DNA from: an uncultured Chloroflexota bacterium
Lineage (GTDB): Bacteria; Chloroflexota; Dehalococcoidia; SAR202; UBA11138
Assembly (NCBI GenBank): GCA_913046025.1
Contig: CAJWRP010000116.1
Span: 1-6,962, forward strand
Direction of reading: 5' to 3'
Length of the DNA: 6,962 bases
Every line of letters starts with the position of its first letter. Positions within the stretch are counted from its first letter, which is position 1. A program made the translations under genes and the position numbers. Below the pieces are notes generated by a model. The model was not told the DNA's origin, did not search any database, and saw nothing but the letters and a program-made list of their open reading frames with translations. This document shows positions 1 to 5,646 of the stretch, piece after piece.

Positions 1-1525
1 GCCTAACGTCCTCCATCGGAATACCCAGTACCTCAGCAGCCTGCATGGATATGGAAGCCCGGGTGCCGCCGATGTCGGTGGAACCCTCAATAAGGCTAAT
101 CGTCCCGTCTGAGTTTACGTTGATGTTAACGCTAGACTGGAAACCTATGTTGAACCAGTACCCTATCGCTACCCCCCGGCCCTGGTTAGGCCCAAGTGGC
201 GCACTGTAATGAGGATGGCTCTTCATAGCTTCCAAAACTTCGATGCAGCCGATTTTCGGAAAGGCGGGACCATCCGGTCGGCGTGTCCCCTCTACCGCGG
301 CGTTTTTCAGTCTGAGGTCTATTGGATCCATACCCAACTTGCCAGCCAGCTCATCAATGGCCTGCTCACACGCAAACGCCGCGTTAGGTGCGCCCGGTGC
401 CCGGTAAGGGGCCGATTTTGGCTTGTTGACCACTACGTCATAACCATCGATGAGAACGTTGTCCACATCGTAGGCTGCAAAAATGCAAATAGCTCCTGCT
501 CCCACTGGAGAGCCCGGATACCCCCCGGCTTCAAACGCAAGGTATCCCTTAAGTGCCGTTATCTTGCCATCGTTCTTGGCACCAACCCAGATCCTAATGT
601 TTGAGCCGCTGGTAGGGCCCGTAGACTCGAAGACGTCCGCACGGCTCATTACCACTTTTACGGGGCGTCCACTCTTCTTTGAAAGCAGAGCGGCAATGGG
701 CTCAACGTACACGGGAATCTTCCCGCCGAAACCGCCGCCGATTTCCATGGGCGTAACTCTGATTTGCGAAACTGGAATGGCCAATATTCCTGAAAGAGCA
801 TCCCGAGCCGCAAATGAGCCTTGAGTGCTACACCAGATGTGTAGACGACCATCATTATTCCAAAGGGCGGTCGCAGCGTGGGGCTCTATGTATCCCTGAT
901 GCACCGTCACCGTATTGAATTCGCGATCCACTACCACATCAGCGTCGGCGAATCCAACATCTATGTCACCTTTGACGTGCTGGAAGTGCTGGGCAATATT
1001 GCTGACCTTATCTGTTTTTTCACCGAGCTCCTCGGTCCTCAAATTCTCCAAGAGAATAGGTGCGTCATCCTTCATTCCATTTGGGGCCGTCATGACCGAA
1101 GGTAATATCTCGTAGTCAATTTCTATTAGACCAACGGCTTCCTCGGCGACATGGGGATTCGAAGCTGCAACGGCCGCAATCGCGTGTCCTTTGTATAACA
1201 CCTTGTCACTAGCAAGCATGTTGTCGCGAGAGTACTTAGTGGCGTCGCTTTCGTCCGCTTCATGAGGCAAGTCTTTGCTGGTAACCACTGCCAAGACACC
1301 CTGCAGGGCTTCTGCCTTGCTGGTGTCGATTGACTTTATCCTGGCGTGGGCGTGAGGACTCCTCAACACATGGCCGTGCAGCAGGCCCGAAGTGTCAAAA
1401 TCGGCACCGTACAGTGCCCGGCCGGTAACTTTATCCGCCCCATCAGGGCGAATGGGGCGGGTTCCAACGACTTTGTAGTCGACGCTGGACAGGACCATAT
1501 TTCGCTCATAGTCGGTTGTGGTCAT
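1..1525 (-). CDS. Xanthine dehydrogenase/CoxL-family molybdopterin-binding large subunit (3' end outside window)
   Basis: This is the catalytic subunit of a molybdenum hydroxylase, which would bind Mo-molybdopterin cytosine dinucleotide and oxidise or hydroxylate a small organic substrate. The frame is open from the ATG at 1525-1523 to the window edge: 508 complete codons of a protein usually about 750-800 residues long. The N-terminal part (about residues 18-135, from VVGTRPIRPDGADKVTGRA) is the aldehyde oxidase/xanthine dehydrogenase a/b hammerhead domain. The molybdopterin-binding domain follows, with GGGFGGK at residues 263-269 and the substrate-side loop PYRAPGAP at 373-380. A second cofactor loop has DIGGT at 484-488, where relatives usually have DIGQGT. 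The loop is neither AYXCSFR (form I CO dehydrogenase) nor AYRGAGR (form II). The catalytic Glu lies beyond the window. The start is supported by GGGAGAGG five bases upstream, overlapping the stop of the small-subunit gene. Family assignment is secure; the substrate is unknown. Confidence 0.93.
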   Translation of the reverse strand, partial: MTTTDYERNMVLSSVDYKVVGTRPIRPDGADKVTGRALYGADFDTSGLLHGHVLRSPHAHARIKSIDTSKAEALQGVLAVVTSKDLPHEADESDATKYSRDNMLASDKVLYKGHAIAAVAASNPHVAEEAVGLIEIDYEILPSVMTAPNGMKDDAPILLENLRTEELGEKTDKVSNIAQHFQHVKGDIDVGFADADVVVDREFNTVTVHQGYIEPHAATALWNNDGRLHIWCSTQGSFAARDALSGILAIPVSQIRVTPMEIGGGFGGKIPVYVEPIAALLSKKSGRPVKVVMSRADVFESTGPTSGSNIRIWVGAKNDGKITALKGYLAFEAGGYPGSPVGAGAICIFAAYDVDNVLIDGYDVVVNKPKSAPYRAPGAPNAAFACEQAIDELAGKLGMDPIDLRLKNAAVEGTRRPDGPAFPKIGCIEVLEAMKSHPHYSAPLGPNQGRGVAIGYWFNIGFQSSVNINVNSDGTISLIEGSTDIGGTRASISMQAAEVLGIPMEDVR

Positions 1526-1530
1526 GCGAA

Positions 1531-1538
1531 CCTCTCCC
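1531..1538 (-). promoter_or_regulatory. Ribosome binding site of the large-subunit gene
   Basis: GGGAGAGG on the minus strand lies five bases before the ATG at 1525 and shares a base with the TAG stop of the upstream small-subunit gene. It fixes the start of the large subunit, and the 12-base gap between the two genes implies co-translation on one mRNA. Confidence 0.7.
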
Positions 1539-2008
1539 TACATCTTTGTTGCAGCATCCTGCACCGCTCGTACGATCTTGTCGTATCCCGTGCACCGGCA
1601 AAGGTTATTTGCCAGCCAGAAGCGAATCTGGTGCTCCGAAGGATGAGGAATTTGTTCCAACAACGCAACGGAGGAAACTATGAATCCAGGTGTGCATATT
1701 CCGCACTGTAAAGCCGCGTTTTCAAGGAATGACTGCTGTACCTGATGCAACTCACTGCCGTTGGCGATACCTTCGATTGTGGTAATCTCTTTGCCCTCGG
1801 CTTCAACGCCTAGCACCAGACAGGAAGTCACAATTCGACCGTCCATTGATACCGTGCAAGCGCCGCAGTTGCCGTCGTTGCAGCCTTCTTTAGTCCCGGT
1901 GAGTCCGATCACGTCACGAAGGCACTCCAGAAGACTCTGGCGTGGCTCGCAAAGGAAGTCGACATGCTCACCATTGATTATGGTCTGTACATATGTCTTG
2001 GCCGGCAT
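1538..2008 (-). CDS. 2Fe-2S small subunit of molybdenum hydroxylase (CoxS/XdhC type)
   Basis: This 156-residue protein is the electron-transfer subunit, which carries electrons from the molybdenum site to the FAD subunit. The N-terminal plant-ferredoxin-like domain (about residues 3-80) has C43, C48, C51 and C63 in the pattern GCNDGNCGACTV...SC, ligating the distal cluster. The C-terminal four-helix domain (about 85-156) has C102, C105, C137 and C139 in QCGICTPG and NNLCRCTGY, ligating the cluster nearest molybdenum. Q101 is the residue that usually contacts the cofactor. All eight ligands are present and the length is normal for the family (about 150-170). The gene begins three bases after the stop of the FAD-subunit gene, with AAGGAGAG (2016-2023) seven bases before the ATG, and ends 12 bases before the large-subunit start. 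It is clearly the middle gene of a three-gene operon and appears functional. Confidence 0.96.
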   Translation of the reverse strand: MPAKTYVQTIINGEHVDFLCEPRQSLLECLRDVIGLTGTKEGCNDGNCGACTVSMDGRIVTSCLVLGVEAEGKEITTIEGIANGSELHQVQQSFLENAALQCGICTPGFIVSSVALLEQIPHPSEHQIRFWLANNLCRCTGYDKIVRAVQDAATKM

Positions 2009-2011
2009 CTA

Positions 2012-2884
2012 TTAACTCTCCTTGGCTCGATCGATAGATATCTGAAGTGAACGTCTGGTTAGCACGTCACATAGGTGCTTCCGGTACTCAATTGTGCCGC
2101 GCATGTCCGTGATGGGCCTTGCCGCATCTTTAGCCATCTGGCCCGCTAGCTGAAGAGTCTCTTCGTTAGCTGGCTTGCCTGCGATAGCGTCGCCAATTTC
2201 TTTTACATACAATGGCTTGGGTGCGACAGATGCAAGTGACACCCTGGCCGACTTGATGTTGCCGTTCTCCAGAACCACGGAGCTACCTACACCGGCTACT
2301 GCAATGTCCATCTCATTTCTTGGTATGAACCGCATATAGTTGGCACCCGTATTGGCCTGAGGGGCCGGGAAATGCAGAGAAACGAGAATCTCTCCCTGCT
2401 GCAATACAGTCTGCCGAACACCAGTGCAGAAATCTTCCAATGGTACTTCGCGCTCACCGTTAGGGCCGGCGATACGTGCTACACCACACAACGCGATCAT
2501 TACAGGTATGGAGTCTCCACTAGGGGCCGCGTTACAGAGGTTGCCCCCCAAGGACGCCCTTCCCTGTATCTGTGTGCCACCAATCAGTGAAGCGGCATCA
2601 ATAATGCCCGGGTAGGCACGCTCGATTGCCTTGTTTCCGTAGATCTTGTAGCAGGGTACTGCAGCGCCCAGCGTCAGACCCAACTCAGGATCCATGGTGA
2701 TTTCATTCAAATCGGAAACATTCTTGATGTCCACGACTAACTCGACGCCTGGCAGAGCATTCGCCCTCAACTGTACCAACACGTCCGTTCCGCCGGCCAT
2801 AGGGCGAGCGCCTGCGCCTGCCTCGTTCAGCAGGTCTACTGCTTCCCTCACCGAATGGGGGCTTGCGTAATCAATCCAATGCAA
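2012..2884 (-). CDS. FAD-binding medium subunit of molybdenum hydroxylase (CoxM type)
   Basis: This 290-residue flavoprotein subunit takes electrons from the 2Fe-2S clusters and passes them to an external acceptor. The N-terminal half is the FAD-binding PCMH-type domain. Its pyrophosphate-binding motifs are AGGTD at residues 30-34 and the long motif at 105-124, including ASLGGNLCNAAPSGD. The C-terminal part (about 180-285) matches the CO dehydrogenase flavoprotein C-terminal domain. The length is typical of CoxM proteins. There is no extra cysteine-rich loop of the kind that carries a 4Fe-4S cluster in 4-hydroxybenzoyl-CoA reductase HcrB, which argues against that reductive enzyme. Translation starts at TTG (2884-2882), chosen because AAGGAGGT lies six bases upstream and the protein starts where the family starts. 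It is the first gene of the operon, and its TAA is followed three bases later by the small-subunit ATG. Confidence 0.95.
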   Translation of the reverse strand: MHWIDYASPHSVREAVDLLNEAGAGARPMAGGTDVLVQLRANALPGVELVVDIKNVSDLNEITMDPELGLTLGAAVPCYKIYGNKAIERAYPGIIDAASLIGGTQIQGRASLGGNLCNAAPSGDSIPVMIALCGVARIAGPNGEREVPLEDFCTGVRQTVLQQGEILVSLHFPAPQANTGANYMRFIPRNEMDIAVAGVGSSVVLENGNIKSARVSLASVAPKPLYVKEIGDAIAGKPANEETLQLAGQMAKDAARPITDMRGTIEYRKHLCDVLTRRSLQISIDRAKES

Positions 2885-2890
2885 TGGCCC

Positions 2891-2898
2891 ACCTCCTT
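2891..2898 (-). promoter_or_regulatory. Strong Shine-Dalgarno site deciding a TTG start
   Basis: AAGGAGGT on the minus strand is a near-perfect anti-16S complement, placed six bases before TTG at 2884. No in-frame ATG or GTG lies at a suitable spacing, so this site decides the start of the FAD-subunit gene. A strong site paired with a weak start codon is a common compensation. Confidence 0.75.
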
Positions 2899-3111
2899 TC
2901 TTTTACCAATATACCTTTGCGGCGTAAGCCGTTATTTACTTATATTTGTTTGCCAGCAGTGAGAGATTCCAACGCCCGACTCGAACAGTGAATTCAAATC
3001 AGGAACATAGGAGATCAAATCCCAGCATCAACGCGATTCGAAAACGGGTAAGCGTCCGTTCGTACAGGCTTGAATACGACCCATCACACAGTCTGGCCGA
3101 CAAGCGGCATA

Positions 3112-3140
3112 AGTATATCAGACCTTGTTTTTTTGAACAA
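3112..3140 (-). promoter_or_regulatory. Candidate sigma70-type promoter for the molybdenum hydroxylase operon
   Basis: On the minus strand TTGTTC (3140-3135) and TATACT (3117-3112) are separated by 17 bases. The -10 is preceded by TG and one base (extended -10), and the spacer contains an A7 tract. The -35 is weak (three of six consensus matches). The implied leader is about 220 bases before the TTG start, which is long. Read-through from the CoA-transferase gene is an alternative. Confidence 0.3.
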
Positions 3141-3238
3141 CGGCCATCCCAACAAATGGCTTTATCCCATATTCAGGCCCGATGTATAGATATCTAAATT
3201 CAGAATTGCGATCCCATGACCATGCCAGACCCAGCGGA

Positions 3239-4516
3239 CTAATCACCTACCTCAGGCGAGGTTCCGCTAACACCCTCAGTCACTAGATCGGCGACATCAG
3301 CTTCCGGCATCCCCAACAACTCCCCGAATATACGGCTGTTGTGCTCTCCTAACATAGGGGCTGGCCAGCGGACCTTGCCTGGTGTCTTCGACATCTTCCA
3401 GGATATGCCCGGCATAAAGTACGGGCCGCACGCTGGATGATCGACGAACTCCAGCACGCCTCGATCCTGCACGTGAGGGTCGTTAAATATACCTCCGCCT
3501 TTTAAGACAGGCGTGGTCGCAACACCCTCCCTCTGCAAATCATTCATTACCTCAGTGGAGTCCTTATCCCATGTCCACTCAGAGATGGCCTCATCAATCT
3601 CATCATGATGCTTGTGCCTACCCAGGATGCCCTTGAACCGGGAGTCATCTGCCATATCAGGCTTCCCCATGACCTGACACAACGACTGCCATTCAGCGTC
3701 CGAACTAACAGCAATCGTCAACCATTCGTCATCTCCAGCACAGCCATAGACACCGTGTGGCGCATAAACCGGGTGCCGGTTGCCTCGATTGCCAGGGTTG
3801 TTGCCATTCATCTGAAAGCCCAACATGTGCTCACCTATCGTCATGATGGAAGACTCCAGCTGGGATAGGTCGATGAACATACCTTGGCCCGTTCGTCGCC
3901 TGCGGTAGAGCGCAGACATCACAGCGCTAGCCGCGTGGGCTCCGCTTATGGGGTCACCAAAGTTAACACCGGACTTGACAGGGGAAGGATCGTCCAAGTA
4001 TCCGTTCATAGAAGCGATACCACCCAGTTGCTCCTGTCCAATGCCATATTGAATGAAATCCTTCCACGGGCCGGTGTTCCCAAAGGCTGGCATGGATACC
4101 ATTATTAGGTCTGGCCGAATCTTCCTGAGCACTTCATAACCAAGGCCACGACGCTCCATCAGGCCTGCTCTAAAATTCTCGATAACAACGTCGCTTATGC
4201 TGACAAGCTCTTCCAGAAGAGCCTTGCCTTTGGCGTGACGCATCTCCGCAGTGACGCCATATTTGCTCATATGTAATGTGTTGAACCAGCCGCTACGGTT
4301 CCAGTAGTCTTCGCCTCTCTCACCATCAGGCAAATTGCCAGAACCCAGGATGATACGATGCGGATCCCACGCCTTGGTAGACTCCACTTTGATGACTTCA
4401 GCACCCATGTCAGCCAAAAGCTTGGTGGCATGCGGGCCAGCCCAAATACGGGAGAAATCCAGAACTCTTATGCCCTTGAGGGCCATGGGATTGTCGGAGG
4501 AAATAGGCTTCACCAC
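3239..4516 (-). CDS. CaiB/BaiF family (class III) CoA-transferase
   Basis: This 425-residue cytoplasmic enzyme would move CoA between a CoA thioester and a free carboxylic acid through an aspartyl-CoA intermediate, as in formyl-CoA transferase and CaiB. The N-terminus has the family signature GIRVLDFSRIWAGPHATKLL (residues 15-34), then LADMGAEVIKVE (34-45) and DVVIENFRAG (109-118). The predicted catalytic Asp is D188 in NFGDPISGAH, followed by the ALYRRRRTGQG and IDLSQLES segments. The C-terminal half holds the smaller domain of the interlocked-dimer fold. Length is usual (about 380-430). The start used is GTG at 4516-4514; a second GTG follows directly and an ATG encodes Met11 just before the conserved fold. 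None has a clear Shine-Dalgarno site. A good promoter lies 24 bases upstream. The substrate cannot be read from sequence; the adjacent molybdenum hydroxylase operon makes an organic-acid catabolic role plausible. Confidence 0.93.
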   Translation of the reverse strand: MVKPISSDNPMALKGIRVLDFSRIWAGPHATKLLADMGAEVIKVESTKAWDPHRIILGSGNLPDGERGEDYWNRSGWFNTLHMSKYGVTAEMRHAKGKALLEELVSISDVVIENFRAGLMERRGLGYEVLRKIRPDLIMVSMPAFGNTGPWKDFIQYGIGQEQLGGIASMNGYLDDPSPVKSGVNFGDPISGAHAASAVMSALYRRRRTGQGMFIDLSQLESSIMTIGEHMLGFQMNGNNPGNRGNRHPVYAPHGVYGCAGDDEWLTIAVSSDAEWQSLCQVMGKPDMADDSRFKGILGRHKHHDEIDEAISEWTWDKDSTEVMNDLQREGVATTPVLKGGGIFNDPHVQDRGVLEFVDHPACGPYFMPGISWKMSKTPGKVRWPAPMLGEHNSRIFGELLGMPEADVADLVTEGVSGTSPEVGD

Positions 4517-4611
4517 TATATCGGAATTAAGCGACGCCCATTATAAGCCATTCCGGATGCCTTGTCATAAAAACCGACTATTGGCGTCGAATAGTACGTG
4601 CCACCAGGCAT
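4516..4611 (-). CDS. Doubtful 31-residue ORF overlapping the CoA-transferase start
   Basis: A minus-strand frame begins at ATG 4611-4609 and ends with TAG at 4518-4516, so its stop shares one base with the GTG of the CoA-transferase (TAGTG). The peptide begins MPGGTYYSTPIVGFYD and ends NGRRLIPI, which reads like ordinary protein rather than shadow sequence. The frame stays open upstream to about 4659, with a possible GTG start at 4629. Neither start has a visible ribosome binding site. The candidate promoter at 4540-4568 lies inside this frame, so it might instead be the remnant 3' end of a lost gene. I do not recognise the peptide. If real, translation through it could feed the CoA-transferase start, which lacks its own ribosome site. 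Confidence 0.25.
   Translation of the reverse strand: MPGGTYYSTPIVGFYDKASGMAYNGRRLIPI
4540..4568 (-). promoter_or_regulatory. Sigma70-type promoter of the CoA-transferase gene
   Basis: On the minus strand ATGACA (4568-4563, five of six consensus matches) and TATAAT (4545-4540, perfect) are separated by exactly 17 bases. Transcription would start near 4533, giving a leader of only about 16 bases before the GTG at 4516, or about 46 before the internal ATG at Met11. This is the best promoter-like sequence I found in the window. It implies that the CoA-transferase is transcribed separately from pst-phoU. Confidence 0.55.
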
Positions 4612-4652
4612 CTTGGGTAAGAATGCCACTGTAGCGGGTCCACTATCTTCAA

Positions 4653-4672
4653 TAAGGTGACCTTAACAGGTC
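4653..4672. promoter_or_regulatory. Overlapping inverted repeats, possible operator
   Basis: TAAGGTGACCTTA (4653-4665) is a palindrome with six-base arms around a central G. It overlaps a second inverted repeat in which GACCT and AGGTC flank TAAC (4659-4672). Together they place three AGGT/ACCT half-sites within 20 bases, about 85 bases upstream of the CoA-transferase -35 box. The regulator is unknown, and short repeats of this size can arise by chance. Confidence 0.25.
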
Positions 4673-4781
4673 CGGAACAGTTGCTGAATCGGAAGTTCCA
4701 CATGCCGACTGATGTTCGAACGACCTGAGAGGAAGACATATTTTCAACAAACACGGCGACATCCGATCCATCTTCAAGGGC

Positions 4782-4874
4782 ATGTTGCGCGACACATTCC
4801 TAGCGATTACCTCTGCATTGATTGCCGTCTTAATACTCGTAGCAACAATCTACATTGGGTTTTTCAGCTACTAA
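4782..4874 (+). CDS. Doubtful 30-residue single-membrane-segment ORF
   Basis: This is the only plus-strand frame that looks protein-like. From ATG 4782 it encodes MLRDT, then a hydrophobic run of about 20-23 residues (including FLAITSALIAVLILVATIYI), and ends in GFFSY before TAA at 4872-4874. The charged N-terminus followed by one membrane span fits a small membrane protein. The frame is open back to 4713 and adds DIRSIFKG before the Met. The only purine-rich ribosome-like site (GAGAGGAAG, 4727-4735) precedes an in-frame ATT at 4740, not the ATG. No plus-strand promoter was recognised. It could be a real small protein, a gene remnant or chance. I do not recognise a family. Confidence 0.25.
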   Translation: MLRDTFLAITSALIAVLILVATIYIGFFSY

Positions 4875-4930
4875 CGGATTACAAAATACACCTGAGAAAC
4901 GATTTACGATTCCACAAGTAAATAAGAGGA

Positions 4931-5596
4931 CTAGTTTTCCGGAGCTCCTGCCTCAACTAATTTGCCTGTGACCAGGTAAACTACCCGTTCGGCAATGTTC
5001 GTGGTGCGATCGGCGATGCGTTCCAGGTCGTGAGCAACCCAGAGTAAGTGCGTAGCCCGCTTTACTGCATGAGAATCAGCCATCATGTACGTCAGCAACT
5101 CCTGGAAGACCTGCTCATATAAGTCATCGATCTCGTCGTCCTCATTCATAATGACCATCGAAGCAACGACATCACGGTTGACAAAGGCGTCCAGGCCGCG
5201 GCGAAGCATGTCCATTGACTTCTCAGCCATACGAGGTATGTCGATCAGGGGTTTTAGGGGAGGCTCTGTGCCCATCATGAGGCTGATCTTGGCGATACCC
5301 TCGGCATAGTCACCTATGCGCTCTAGCTCACCCGTAACGTGTAGAACTGTAATCAGAATTCGGAGATCGCCAGCCAAAGGCTGCTGTGTGGCAATCAGAT
5401 CAATGCAGCGTTCCTCGATTTCGAAACGCTTAAGGTCGATGATGTCATCCTCGTCGATGACCTCTTGAGCAACCTCAGCATTACGGCTCTTTAGCGCGTC
5501 CACGGACTTGGCAATGGCCTTCTCCACCATACTGCCCTGAAGCAGCAACTCATCTTGCAGCATCCTTAAGTCTCTGTCGAAGTCTTTTCTTGGCAT
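4931..5596 (-). CDS. phoU: Phosphate signalling regulator PhoU
   Basis: PhoU is a cytoplasmic, peripheral-membrane protein that couples the activity of the Pst transporter to phosphate sensing, usually through a PhoR-type kinase, and restrains uptake when phosphate is plentiful. The 221 residues form the usual two repeats of a three-helix PhoU domain. The metal-binding-type signatures are ELERIGDYAEGIA (residues 90-102) and DLERIADRTTNIAERVVYLV (190-209). Acidic stretches DEDDIIDLKRFE (48-59) and NEDDEIDDLYE (151-161) begin the preceding helix in each repeat. Length is normal (about 215-240). The ATG at 5596 has TAGGAG eight bases upstream and follows pstB by 50 bases, the standard last position in a pst operon. 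No sensor kinase or response regulator gene is in the window. Identification is secure. Confidence 0.96.
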   Translation of the reverse strand: MPRKDFDRDLRMLQDELLLQGSMVEKAIAKSVDALKSRNAEVAQEVIDEDDIIDLKRFEIEERCIDLIATQQPLAGDLRILITVLHVTGELERIGDYAEGIAKISLMMGTEPPLKPLIDIPRMAEKSMDMLRRGLDAFVNRDVVASMVIMNEDDEIDDLYEQVFQELLTYMMADSHAVKRATHLLWVAHDLERIADRTTNIAERVVYLVTGKLVEAGAPEN

Positions 5597-5646
5597 GATG
5601 AGTACTCCTAATTTTGTAGCCGGGGCAGTTGGAAATGTACCGGGGT

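Larger units (their letters stand above)
2885..3238. other. Intergenic region between the CoA-transferase and molybdenum hydroxylase genes
   Basis: This gap of 354 bases lies downstream of the CoA-transferase stop and upstream of the hydroxylase operon. It holds the ribosome binding site and a promoter candidate, both listed separately, and a 10-base perfect palindrome TAGATATCTA at 3187-3196. A short stem CGGC-GTAA-GCCG lies at 2920-2931. I see no convincing Rho-independent terminator for the CoA-transferase: no GC-rich stem followed by a T run on the minus strand. An 83-codon frame on the plus strand (2946-3197) is compositionally unlike a real protein and is not called. The gap is long enough to hold a regulator site or small RNA, but nothing recognisable is seen. 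Confidence 0.6.
4517..4930. other. Intergenic region between phoU and the CoA-transferase gene
   Basis: These 414 bases separate the end of the phosphate operon from the CoA-transferase gene. They contain the promoter at 4540-4568, the palindromic element at 4653-4672 and two doubtful small ORFs on opposite strands, all listed separately. No GC-rich stem with a T run is visible after the phoU stop on the minus strand, so the phosphate operon has no obvious intrinsic terminator here. A 69-codon plus-strand frame at 4712-4921 does not look like a protein. Confidence 0.6.

Noticed and set aside
209..1115. Several plus-strand open frames of 66-131 codons (209-604, 483-824, 878-1105, 915-1115)
   Set aside because: They lie opposite the large-subunit gene, whose minus-strand frame is open throughout and carries family motifs. 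Their translations show no recognisable motif or domain.
1346..2015. Plus-strand frames of 121 and 84 codons (1346-1711, 1761-2015)
   Set aside because: They are antisense to the 2Fe-2S subunit, which has all eight cluster cysteines; no ribosome site or protein-like features were seen on the plus strand.
1..2884. Naming the operon coxMSL (aerobic CO dehydrogenase)
   Set aside because: The large subunit lacks AYXCSFR and has YRAPGAP at the loop, so the gene symbols would imply an activity the sequence does not support.
3187..3196. Perfect 10-base palindrome TAGATATCTA after the CoA-transferase stop
   Set aside because: It is AT-rich, short and without a loop or T run, so it is neither a terminator nor a distinctive operator; chance is sufficient.
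2946..3197. 83-codon plus-strand frame in the intergenic gap
   Set aside because: Composition is rich in Arg, Ser and His with no hydrophobic core pattern, and there is no ribosome site. It reads as non-coding.
4335..4634. 99- and 62-codon plus-strand frames over the CoA-transferase N-terminus
   Set aside because: They are shadows of the conserved minus-strand CaiB signature region.
4712..4921. 69-codon plus-strand frame in the phoU/CoA-transferase gap
   Set aside because: It is not protein-like (many His, Arg and Asn, no motif) and competes with the more convincing hydrophobic frame ending at 4874.
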